A DNA stretch of 23,387 bases from a virus. The translations under genes and the position numbers were made by a program. The notes beneath the pieces were generated by a model. The model searched no databases. It saw nothing but the letters and a program-made list of their open reading frames with translations, and was not told where the DNA came from. Where the stretch lies: positions 1 through 23,387 of IMG/VR virus record IMGVR_UViG_3300032006_000090, one strand, 5' to 3'. Below are positions 1 through 9,100 of this stretch, in pieces. Every line of letters begins with the position of its first letter. Position 1 is the stretch's first letter.

Positions 1-1002
1 GCTTCAGATGAAGATGGCCCGTATACTTACACAGGTACACAAATTAGAAGTTATTACGCAACTTCAGATGGAACTGAAACTGGTGACCCATATTTTGTAT
101 TACATGCAACTGCTTCAGATGACTATGTTGAAAGATTCGCGGTTGGTGATTACTTCTTAAATGATGGTGGTGCATATGTAGAACTGGGTAATCCTCAGAA
201 AGAAATGCACCTTATATTCAATTCAGCGGATACTGGTGAATACGCGACAGATTACTTTGCTAATGATGCTGGTAGATATACGCTTCTTATTGATGCAGAT
301 GTAGAAAGAAGTACCGCATACGCATTTACCCAAGATACAGTAACTTCATTAGTGGTAGAGGTTAATTCTGTTACTGATACTGTAGAAATGGGTGAGTCTT
401 TATTGATATCATTCGTATTCTTCAGAGAACCTGCTGATACATTCGATACTGCTGATAGTGTTGTTGTAGAAGCACAACCAAGACCTACTGACACATTTGA
501 CATCGCTGACGCGATTGATAAGTTTGATATCGGAGTCAACCCAACAGATACACTAAATGTTGATGAGTCAACAGTATTTGATATAACTGCTGCTAGAGCT
601 GACACATTTACTGGAGATGATACACTATCAATAGAACCACAGTTAATTGGTACTGATACTACATTGATGCAAGACACACCATCTGTAGAATGGGGTGGAG
701 TGGTTGCAGATACATTCACTATCGCTGACGCGGTAAACAAATTTGATATAGGTTTAAATCCAGTAGATACTGGCGCTACTGCTGACAGTATAAATAATTT
801 TGATGTCACAACTGCTCCAACGGATAGTTCAGATACCGCAGATTCAATTACCAAATTTGATGTAGAGATAGACCTCACAGGTTCTTCAGTAGACGAAGAT
901 GTGGCGGCGGGAGATAGTGGAAGTCTCATATCACAATCATATACAGTAGATTTAACTTACTTTGCCGAAGATTATGTTGCTGATACTGTAGTGAATTTTT
1001 AA
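1..1002 (+). CDS. Virion structural protein with Asp/Thr-rich tandem repeats (5' end missing)
   Basis: The frame is open from the first base of the window to a TAA at 1002, so this is the last 333 codons of a longer gene. The first internal ATG (205) is not a convincing start because coding continues upstream in the same style. From about codon 144 the protein carries degenerate repeats of about 22 residues built on D-T-x-x-x-A-D-x-I-x-x-F-D-x-x-x-x-P-T, for example TDTFDIADAIDKFDIG and ADTFTIADAVNKFDIG. No catalytic motif, signal peptide or membrane segment is seen. Acidic D-T-x-x-A-D-S repeats are common in large tail and fibre proteins of marine phages. Position directly upstream of late virion genes suggests a tail or baseplate appendage, but the function is inferred from composition and neighbours only. 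Confidence 0.75.
   Translation, partial: ASDEDGPYTYTGTQIRSYYATSDGTETGDPYFVLHATASDDYVERFAVGDYFLNDGGAYVELGNPQKEMHLIFNSADTGEYATDYFANDAGRYTLLIDADVERSTAYAFTQDTVTSLVVEVNSVTDTVEMGESLLISFVFFREPADTFDTADSVVVEAQPRPTDTFDIADAIDKFDIGVNPTDTLNVDESTVFDITAARADTFTGDDTLSIEPQLIGTDTTLMQDTPSVEWGGVVADTFTIADAVNKFDIGLNPVDTGATADSINNFDVTTAPTDSSDTADSITKFDVEIDLTGSSVDEDVAAGDSGSLISQSYTVDLTYFAEDYVADTVVNF
430..870 (+). repeat. Degenerate tandem repeats coding about 22-residue units
   Basis: Repeated DNA inside the partial structural gene. The clearest pair is 490-530 and 711-751, which share the run atcgctgacgcg and encode almost the same peptide. Other units are more diverged, so the array is old or under diversifying pressure. 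The repeats keep reading frame throughout. Confidence 0.7.
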
Positions 1003-1019
1003 AAACTAATTTTAATTCT

Positions 1020-1027
1020 TATAAATA
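1020..1027 (+). promoter_or_regulatory. T4-type late promoter (TATAAATA)
   Basis: Exact match to the T4 late-promoter octamer TATAAATA, in the non-coding gap between 1002 and 1068 and 41 bases before the next ATG. It is the only exact copy in the window lying in intergenic DNA, which makes it the best-supported late promoter. It would drive the small virion protein, gp8 and probably the giant gene downstream. Confidence 0.75.
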
Positions 1028-1067
1028 AGGAATAACAAGGCAATAACTAATTTTAGAGGAGATAACA

Positions 1068-1520
1068 ATGTTGCAAAAAAATGCTGCCTTAGACGCTAAG
1101 GGTCGTTTGACTCTTGAGTTGTTTGATGAGTTTGGGAACTTAAAAGAAACCCAAGAAATAAAAAATGTCGTTGTAAATAACGGTCTTAATTATATCGCAT
1201 CTCGTATGAAAGATGCCACTGCTACTGCAATGTCACATATGGCAATCGGTTCAGATAATACTGCTGCCGCTGCTGGTAACACCGCATTAGGAACAGAACT
1301 TGGTAGGGTTGCTCTTACTTCTACTACTGTCACTTCAAATTCAGTCGCTTATGTTGGGGACTTCCCAGCTGGTACTGGTACAGGTGCAGTTGTTGAGGCA
1401 GGAATCCTAAACGCTGGTTCGGGTGGTACGCTACTATGTAGAACTGTGTTTTCTGTAGTTAACAAAGCAGCTGCAGACACATTAAAGATCACTTGGACGG
1501 TTACTGTATCTGACTCCTAA
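1068..1520 (+). CDS. Small virion protein (marine T4-like type), 150 aa
   Basis: Starts at ATG 1068 behind a strong ribosome binding site (AGAGGAG). The N-terminus (LTLELFDEFGNLKETQEIKN followed by VVVNNGLNYIASRM) is a recurrent opening of small phage structural proteins of the form 'x-L-x-D-x-x-G-N-L-K-E ... N-x-V-V-x-x-G-x-x-Y-I-A-x-R'. The rest is Ala/Gly/Thr-rich with predicted beta strands, ending in KITWTVTVS, and has no catalytic motif or membrane segment. It follows an exact late promoter and precedes gp8 by 23 bases, so a virion component made late is likely. The specific structural role is unknown. Confidence 0.7.
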   Translation: MLQKNAALDAKGRLTLELFDEFGNLKETQEIKNVVVNNGLNYIASRMKDATATAMSHMAIGSDNTAAAAGNTALGTELGRVALTSTTVTSNSVAYVGDFPAGTGTGAVVEAGILNAGSGGTLLCRTVFSVVNKAAADTLKITWTVTVSDS

Positions 1521-1543
1521 GAGTTAAACTAAGGAGTTAGTAC

Positions 1544-3148
1544 ATGGCCATTCTGTTACTAGAACAGGCGAGGTTTCATCAGGCGAGGTCTTTCTATAGA
1601 GACATCTATAACGGCAATGATAAATTTTATCTTGCCGCCTCGCGTACTGAAACATGGACGGATGATACTGCGCCTGATACATCGGTAGATAATCGTGTCG
1701 ATGTGCAGAAGTTCAGAGACAAGATACTTTTTGTAAAAAGAGTACAGTCTGCTGATACGGCTATGTTAGCTCGTAGGATTGATTGGGACTCTACAGGTAA
1801 TACTGTATATGATAGGTATGATGATGCCTATACGGCAACCAATAAAGCAAATTCTGGAGCTATATCATTACAAACTTCAAACTTTTATGTGTTAACAGAT
1901 GCATTTAATGTTTATAAGTGTATTGATAATAACGGTAATGCGAAAAGTACTTCAAAACCAGATAGTACTGGTACAGAAATATTCACAACAGCGGATGGTT
2001 ATAAGTGGAAGTTCTTATTTCAAGTAGGTGCTTCTGATAGAACTAAATTCCTTTCTACTTCATATATGCCAGTTAGAAAGGTATCTGGTGCTGGTCAACC
2101 ATCTTTTGATGTTAATGGTGAATTAAATAGTATTAATGTTAGTGCTGGGGGAAGTGGATATACTTCCGTTCCTACTGTCACAATTAATGGTGATGGAACT
2201 GGTGCTACAGCTAGTGCTGCTCTTACAGGTAGTGCGGTATCTAGTATAACTATTGATACTGCTGGTTCTGGATATACATTTGCAGATGTAGTAATAACAG
2301 GTGGCGGAGGTGCTAACGCGAAAGCAGATGCTGTTCTTGGTAGTACAGATACCCCCTCATTACAAACAAATGTTGAGGGTACTGCTGTTAAAGGTACTAT
2401 AGATAATATAATAGTAACTAATCAAGGTACAGATTATACTTCTGGTGATGTAACTCTCACCATTACAGGTGATGGACAAGGCGCAACTTGTGCTGCTGTG
2501 GTAAATACAAATGGTAATATTACAGGAGTTACCATAACAAATCCAGGCTCTGGATATACGACTGCATCTATTACTGTTACACAGGCATCTGGTGGTGGTA
2601 TTAATGCTTCTTTTAGGTGTATAATTGCACCTCTTGATGGACATGGGGCTCATCCGCAAAAGGAATTATTTTGTAAAAGGGTAGGAGTGACAGTATCCTT
2701 TGACAATGATTCTAGAGATTTGATTACAGGAAACGATTATAGACAAGTAGGTTTGATGAAAAACATAACTAAATATGGGTTAGATACTTTATTCAGCGAT
2801 GCAACTGGTTCTCCTCATTTCGTTATAGGTATAAGTGACCCAAATAATTATGGAGCGGATGATATATTAGAAGCAACAAGCGGAGGTAATTTTACAGTAG
2901 CACAACTAAGAGACACCACAGGAAATGGCACGGACGATAGTGTCTATTTACAAGAAAATACTTCTGGTATAGGTTCTTCAGACACAATTACAAATTTAAC
3001 AAAAGGTCTCTCTTCTTTACCTATAAATAGTCTTACAAATCCAGAAATCGATATTGATTCTGGAGACATAGTTTACTTTGATAATAGAAAACCTATTACT
3101 AGGGAAGAGGGTCAAGTAGAGACAGTAAAAATAATATTTACTTTCTAA
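1544..3148 (+). CDS. 8: Baseplate wedge subunit gp8-like protein with inserted GSGYT repeats
   Basis: The ends match T4 gp8. The N-terminal part has the x-F-Y-x-x-I-Y-N-G-x-D-K-x-Y-L pattern and the motif MLARRIDWDST (residues 74-84), comparable to the IPRRDWGDT stretch of T4 gp8. FNVYKCIDNNGN (121-132) and DGYKWKFLF (151-159) follow, and the C-terminus GDIVYFDNRKPI...IIFTF closely parallels GEMIYMENRPPI...ILFTF of T4 gp8. T4 gp8 is 334 residues; this one is 534. The extra length is mainly a glycine-rich insert at about residues 195-355 holding four GSGYT/GTDYT-type repeats (203, 241, 294, 335). Gp8 is a wedge protein of the contractile-tail baseplate. It starts with ATG behind AAGGAG, 23 bases after the previous stop and 11 bases before the next gene. 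Confidence 0.87.
   Translation: MAILLLEQARFHQARSFYRDIYNGNDKFYLAASRTETWTDDTAPDTSVDNRVDVQKFRDKILFVKRVQSADTAMLARRIDWDSTGNTVYDRYDDAYTATNKANSGAISLQTSNFYVLTDAFNVYKCIDNNGNAKSTSKPDSTGTEIFTTADGYKWKFLFQVGASDRTKFLSTSYMPVRKVSGAGQPSFDVNGELNSINVSAGGSGYTSVPTVTINGDGTGATASAALTGSAVSSITIDTAGSGYTFADVVITGGGGANAKADAVLGSTDTPSLQTNVEGTAVKGTIDNIIVTNQGTDYTSGDVTLTITGDGQGATCAAVVNTNGNITGVTITNPGSGYTTASITVTQASGGGINASFRCIIAPLDGHGAHPQKELFCKRVGVTVSFDNDSRDLITGNDYRQVGLMKNITKYGLDTLFSDATGSPHFVIGISDPNNYGADDILEATSGGNFTVAQLRDTTGNGTDDSVYLQENTSGIGSSDTITNLTKGLSSLPINSLTNPEIDIDSGDIVYFDNRKPITREEGQVETVKIIFTF
2127..2608 (+). repeat. GSGYT beta-repeat insert in gp8
   Basis: Encodes residues about 195-355 of gp8, with repeating I-x-V-x-x-x-G-S-G-Y-T-x-x-P-x-V-x-I units followed by GDG-x-GA-x-A. 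Related units appear in the giant downstream protein near residues 1811 and 2200, so the module is shared between neighbouring genes. Confidence 0.6.
3022..3029 (+). promoter_or_regulatory. Possible late promoter inside gp8 gene (TATAAATA)
   Basis: Exact TATAAATA, followed by GTC as at 10420. It lies in the 3' end of the gp8 gene, 131 bases before the ATG of the 2365-residue gene. The octamer also encodes I-N in frame, so coincidence with coding sequence is possible. Confidence 0.35.
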
Positions 3149-3159
3149 GGGAATAAAAG

Positions 3160-6100
3160 ATGGCAATTGATTTAAATGTAACACCATATTATAATGACTT
3201 TTCAGCGGCGAAAAAGTTTAACCGCGTAGTCTTTAAGCCTGGCGTTGCTGTACAAGCAAGGGAATTAACACAATTACAAGATTATGTACTAAACACTATA
3301 AAAGAGTTTGGTGATTTTGTATTCAAAGATGGTGCTACAGTAAGGGGTGGTGCTGGATATCCTGTTGTTAGTGATTACATCAAAGTTAATGACCTTGATG
3401 CTAGTTCAGTTGCTGTTTCAAATGACTCTCTCGCAAATTATGTTGGTGACACCTTAACAGGTGGCACTACTGGAATCACCGCAATTATTAAAGGTGTTAA
3501 GACAGGTTTAGATACAGACGCTGTTGAGAAGAAAACACTTTACTTGAACTACCAGAAAGGTAATGAAACAAATGCTGGTTCTGGAGAAGCTGGTTCAATA
3601 AGATTTGATGCTGGAGAAACTTTAACAGTAACCAGTACCGATTCTGGAAGAAACGGAGACACTTTTGTTGTAGATAGTAATACTAGTGTTAATACCTACA
3701 CCAAAAATTTCTATGGAAAATGTATTGACTTTACGATTGAAGAAGGTATAATATATGCACAGGGCAAATTTATTGCTCATGATGGACAGACTATAAGACT
3801 TGACCCATTTAACCCAAATGTTAACTATTATATTGGTGTTAAAGTTAACGAAACTATTGTTACTTCAGATGACGATACAAGTCTTTTAGACCCAGCAAGT
3901 GGAGCTTATAACTACAATGCTCCTGGCGCCGATAGGTCAAAAATAGATACAGAAATATTTAAAGTTCCATTTGGAAAGAACTATGTTTTAGGCACCGCGT
4001 ATGAATTAGGAGAGATGATATCAAATGGTGACAACATTTATGAAGTCACTACTGCTGGTACAGCTGCTGCTTCTGGAGATGGCCCAGTTCACACAACTGG
4101 TAATGCTACAGACGGAAGTGTGGTATTCAAATACTATGAAATGCCTGAAGGATTTACTACTCTTTACAAAGTTACAAAAGGATTAATTGAGAAGAAATAC
4201 GATTCTGATATAGCAGAACTTGCAGAGTTAGGTAAACAACTTGCGACAGAAAAAAGAGAAAGTGATGGTGACTATGTAGTTGAACCATTTACTTTAAAAA
4301 TAGTAGAACATTTAAAGACTGTAAAGGGTGTTGCTTTTAACACAGGCACTAACACCAATTATAGTGTTGGACAATTTGTAAACCATAGTGGTAACCTTTA
4401 TGAAGTAATGGTTGCTGGTACTTCCGCGTTTGGCACTCCACCTGTACATACAAGTGGGGATGTAGCAAGTGGTACTGTTAAATTTGGTTACCGTGGTCTT
4501 TCTTATAGAATCAATAACGATGGATGGCATTTCTCTACTGACCCAGTACAGGCTGGTGATTCTGATTATGTTGTTGCCTTGGTATCGCCTGGCATCGCGT
4601 ATGCAAATGGATATCGAAGAGAGTTTTTCAGAAATACTCCAGTAAAAATTAGAAAAGGAACATCTACTGAAATAAAAGAATCAAGAGATGTTACTATGGG
4701 TTATGGTAACTATTTCAATATTAATGAAGTTGCTGGAACCTTTGATATAGAAAATGGCGGAATAGTTAATATTGGATATTATGGAAGTATTGGTTCACAG
4801 ACTGCTGCTGCCGCTGTTACAGATGGAACATATGGTGGACATGCTGCTCTTACTGTAGTAATAGGAACATGTAGGGTTCGTGCTTTGAAGAGGGCATCTG
4901 GAAATCCAGGCGCCGCTGCTACGGAGTATAGACTTTATGTTTATGATATAAGAATTAATAACGGAAACTTAAAAGACGCTAGGTCAATCCAATTTCCAAA
5001 CTCCACAGATAGTGGTTTTGCTGATATTAAATTAGAAGATGTAAATGGTGACGGAACTAAAGACACCGCTGTTGTACATGGTGCGGAATATAACAAATTA
5101 ATTTATAACACACCTTGGAGTCATACTAAGACTCTTCAAGCTGGTGGAAGTTACGATACTGCATATTATTACACAGAAGAATTCAATGTTAGTGTTTCTG
5201 CTGCTGGTACATTTACTATTAGTACTTCTGGATTAGGTTCAGAAGTCATATTCCCATATACTGCTGGCGCACTAACTCAAACTATATTGGATAACAAATT
5301 TTACATGGTTTGTAAAACCTCTGGAGTTACAGATTTTGGTGATGGTACTACAATATCTGGTTCAGAAGGTAGGGTCATTCGACTTGCACCAGCTCAAATA
5401 ATTGCTGCTGCCAATGGGCAAAGTATGGAATTTAATATGGGTTCTCCAAGTGGCGCATATGACGCTTACTTACAGATAGAATGTAAAGTAGTAGATGCTA
5501 TACCTGTACCGAAAGCATTAAACATAGGAAGATATGTTAAACTAGATACTAGAGATAATGCTGGTGGGGCAAACGGGCCATGGAATCTTGGTATCGTAGA
5601 TGTACAAGAAATTACCGCAGTATATATTAGAGACACAGCTTCCTATAATGATTGGGCTGACCACAATTCAGCAGAAAATCCAGTTAACTATGTTGATGAT
5701 TTTATTCTTGACAGAGGACAAACAGATAATTTCTATGGTCACGCGAAACTTCTAAAAAAAGGAAGTTCTAGTCTTAATATGACCAACAAATATGTTACGG
5801 TTGTATTAAATCACTTTGATGCTAACTATGGTGGTTCAAATGGAACATATTTTGCAAAAGATTCTTATCCAGTAGATGATACTGGTGCTACTGGTATATA
5901 CACATTTGAATTGCCTGTTTATAAATCTGCAAAGTTAGGACAGTACCCTTTAAGGGACGCAATTGATTTTAGACCTAGAGTTAAAAATACTGCTGTTTCT
6001 GCTACTATATTGAGCGCTGCTACTGATAACCCATATAGAACAGAGGAATTTGATTTACCCACAAATGGTATTCAATTCCCAACTCCAAATAGTGCTTTTA

Positions 6101-9100
6101 CTACAGATATAGAGTATTACTTACCAAGGGTTGATAAACTAGTAATTAGTAAATCTGGACAGATGAAGATTGTAGAAGGTGTTTCTAAACTTCCTGCTTC
6201 AGCGCCGCCAGAACAAGATGCAATGTTAATCGCAAGAATAGAAGTTCCACCATTCCCTTCTATTGCACCTAATTTAGCAGAAAGGTTTGGTGCAGATAGA
6301 GATGCTATACGACACCAATTAGAAGGACAAACTAGACGATATAAGATGTCTGATATTGCTAGTATCGAGAAAAGAATTAATAGACTAGAATATTATCTTG
6401 CTTTAAGTTTGATGGAAATGCAGGCAAAAGACCAAGTTATTCTGGACGCTAATGGAAACGATAGATTTAAAAATGGTATCTATGTAAATGCATTTGATTC
6501 TGATTTATTGAGTGACCTAAAAGACCCAAGTTATGCTGCTTCTTACAACTCATCTAAGAAAAGATTAGGGCCAAACTTTGAAGATTACCAGATAGATTTA
6601 AAATTAAATGAGACTCATGGTACTTCTGGATGGACACGCTCTGGAAGTATGATTCATAGACCTATAGTTAAATATAATTGGCAGGGAAGCACGGCAGCTA
6701 CTAAAGTTAGAAACTGTGTTGGTGAATTACAGTTTAATTATTGGGGAGAGATGGACATATATCCTCGTTCAGACAATGGTGCTACTTACAAGAAACAGAT
6801 GCAGAAGCAAGTTATTACGCTTTCAAATGCAGCTGCTATTGCCGCTCAAGTTGCAGATGTTAATGCTAGTAATAATGTTGTAGGGATGGAAACAACTTTT
6901 GAATTGGGAGTTTGGGATTCAGAAAACGAAAGTATGGAAATTGGTGCAACCAAAACTGTAGTAAAAGAAAATGTTACAGTAGAAACTACTTCTGATGCTG
7001 CTTCTACAGCAACTAATGATAATACTCCTGCTCAATCAACGGTTACGAGAGAAGGTAATATGGTAACCGTAACAACTCCAGTAGATATAACTGGTAGTAT
7101 TTCTGGGGAAGCATCTTTTGGTCAGACTATAGAGACAATGGATGTTGTCACAAGGTCAGTTCCACAAATTATGACCGCACAGGCTGTTCCTGCTGACCCA
7201 CAGGTACACTCGATGGGTAACTTTGTTAGGGACACAACTTTCCTACCAAATATGAGACAGAATAGAGTTGGAATTAGGGTTCGTAGAATGAAACCTAATA
7301 CGCGATTATGGTTCTATTTTGATGACGAACTTCAATGGTCTAGATGTACACCATGTGACCCCGCTGCCTTTGATAAAATAATTCCTCAATGGCAGGCTTC
7401 TGGTGCAAGAACAGGGCATGCTTTCCTTCAGGCGAGAAGAAGTTCGATTCCAATCGGAGGTGTAGAAGACGCTAGTTTGAATTATTATTTCTCTGGAACA
7501 GAACCCGCTGATATGGGAGACCCAATTGTAACAGATGAAAACGGTGACGCTGCTTTTGTTTACTGGTTGCCTGCTGGTAATGATGATGGTGCTGGTAAAA
7601 ACAAATTCGGAAGACAGACTTTCCCAGTTGGTACTAGGAGAATGAGGGTAACAGATGACCCATACGACAGAGAGAATTTTACAACAACTGCTGCTGAGAA
7701 TATATACTCCGCGTTTGCTTTACAAGTTCATAGACAGGAAATAGATTTAATATATGAACAACACAGTATTTCTTATGGGTCAAAACCTGATCCATCGGCA
7801 GCAACATATGACCACAAAGGAACGGTAGTTACAGACTCTAACTTGCAGCCTGGCCAGATGACTTTGACCACAAACCTAGAAGCAAAAACGGAAACTCACT
7901 TTGTTGTTATGAACAATGGAATGACCGACCCACTTGCACAAACATTCGGTGTTATGCTTAAACCAAATGGAGGATATGCTAAGAAGGTTATGGTTTGGTT
8001 TAGGGATAGGCCTGGCAAACAGTCTAACCAAACAACACTTAATGATACTGGACAGGGTATTACATGTGAGATAAGGAAAACATTAAATGGATTCCCAACA
8101 TCAACTGTATTGGCTGGTGGAAGAAAATACTTAAAGAACACAGAAGTAAATACTACTCGTGATGCTAATGACCTTTCTGGTCTTGGATTTGGTAGATTTA
8201 TTAATTACGCCTTTGAAGACCAAGATGCTACGACATTTGAATTTGATGAACCAATATACCTCGCACCAAATGAAGAGTATGCAATTGTTCTTATGCCAGA
8301 AGCTAATGACCCTAACTATAATGTTTGGTGTTCTAAACTGGGTGAGAATAAAATAGGTACTAAAGAAAGAGTTACCGCTGAAGAAACAGCAATGGCAGGA
8401 ATGTTATTCTCTTCTGCAAACAACAGGGCTTGGAGTCCTCACCAAACAGAAGATTTAAAATATCAAATAGGTTTTGCTGAGTTTGAAGAAGGAACAGGAA
8501 CAGTTGAGTTGGTTAATGAAGACCAAGAATTCTGTACTGGTTCTGATTATCTAAATGGTAGACCAGAAGAAGGACAAGATGTTCATGCTTTCAATGTTGT
8601 TATTGCTGGTGGTGGTACTGGATATAGTGTTGATGATATTATCACTCTGAACGCGGTCAATGTTACTTCAAATAGTAATATATGTGCTGGAAGTGGAGTT
8701 AAATTAAAAGTAACTTCAGTAAGTGGTGGTGTTGTAACTGGTGTCTCAGTAGTTGATGCTGGTATAGGGTTTAAATTACAAAGAAACCCAGACAACAGAC
8801 AGATAGTAGATCCAGGCACCGTAGGACAATTAAGTGTTGCTCCTACTGGCGGTTCTGGTGCTACATTTACTCTGAAAATTAAACACGGTCAAATGGATGA
8901 TATTGACCCAAGGACAGAAAAACTAGAAATCATTTATGATGATTTAACAGTTGAAGCTGCTCATACAGATAGTACGAGGTTCTTTGCTGTCGGTGATATG
9001 GTTGGTACAGGAGATGTTCTTACCATTGACTCAACACAAGGACAAAATAAAAATACTACATTTAAGATTGCTAGTATTTACAATAAACCATTTAATAACT

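Noticed and set aside
252-929. Long minus-strand open frame opposite the repeat-containing structural gene
   Set aside because: It mirrors the Asp/Thr repeats, is Ser/Val-rich without any recognisable domain, and lies wholly antisense to a frame open across the region. It is a by-product of repeated codons.
2360-2659. Minus-strand open frame opposite the gp8 insert
   Set aside because: It has a Cys/Ser/Ile-rich composition typical of antisense reading of glycine-rich repeats, has no ribosome site, and the plus strand is clearly gp8.
8159-8356. Plus-strand out-of-frame open reading frame inside the giant gene
   Set aside because: The main frame has a conserved beta-rich core here, and the alternative product is Met/Leu-rich with no motif.
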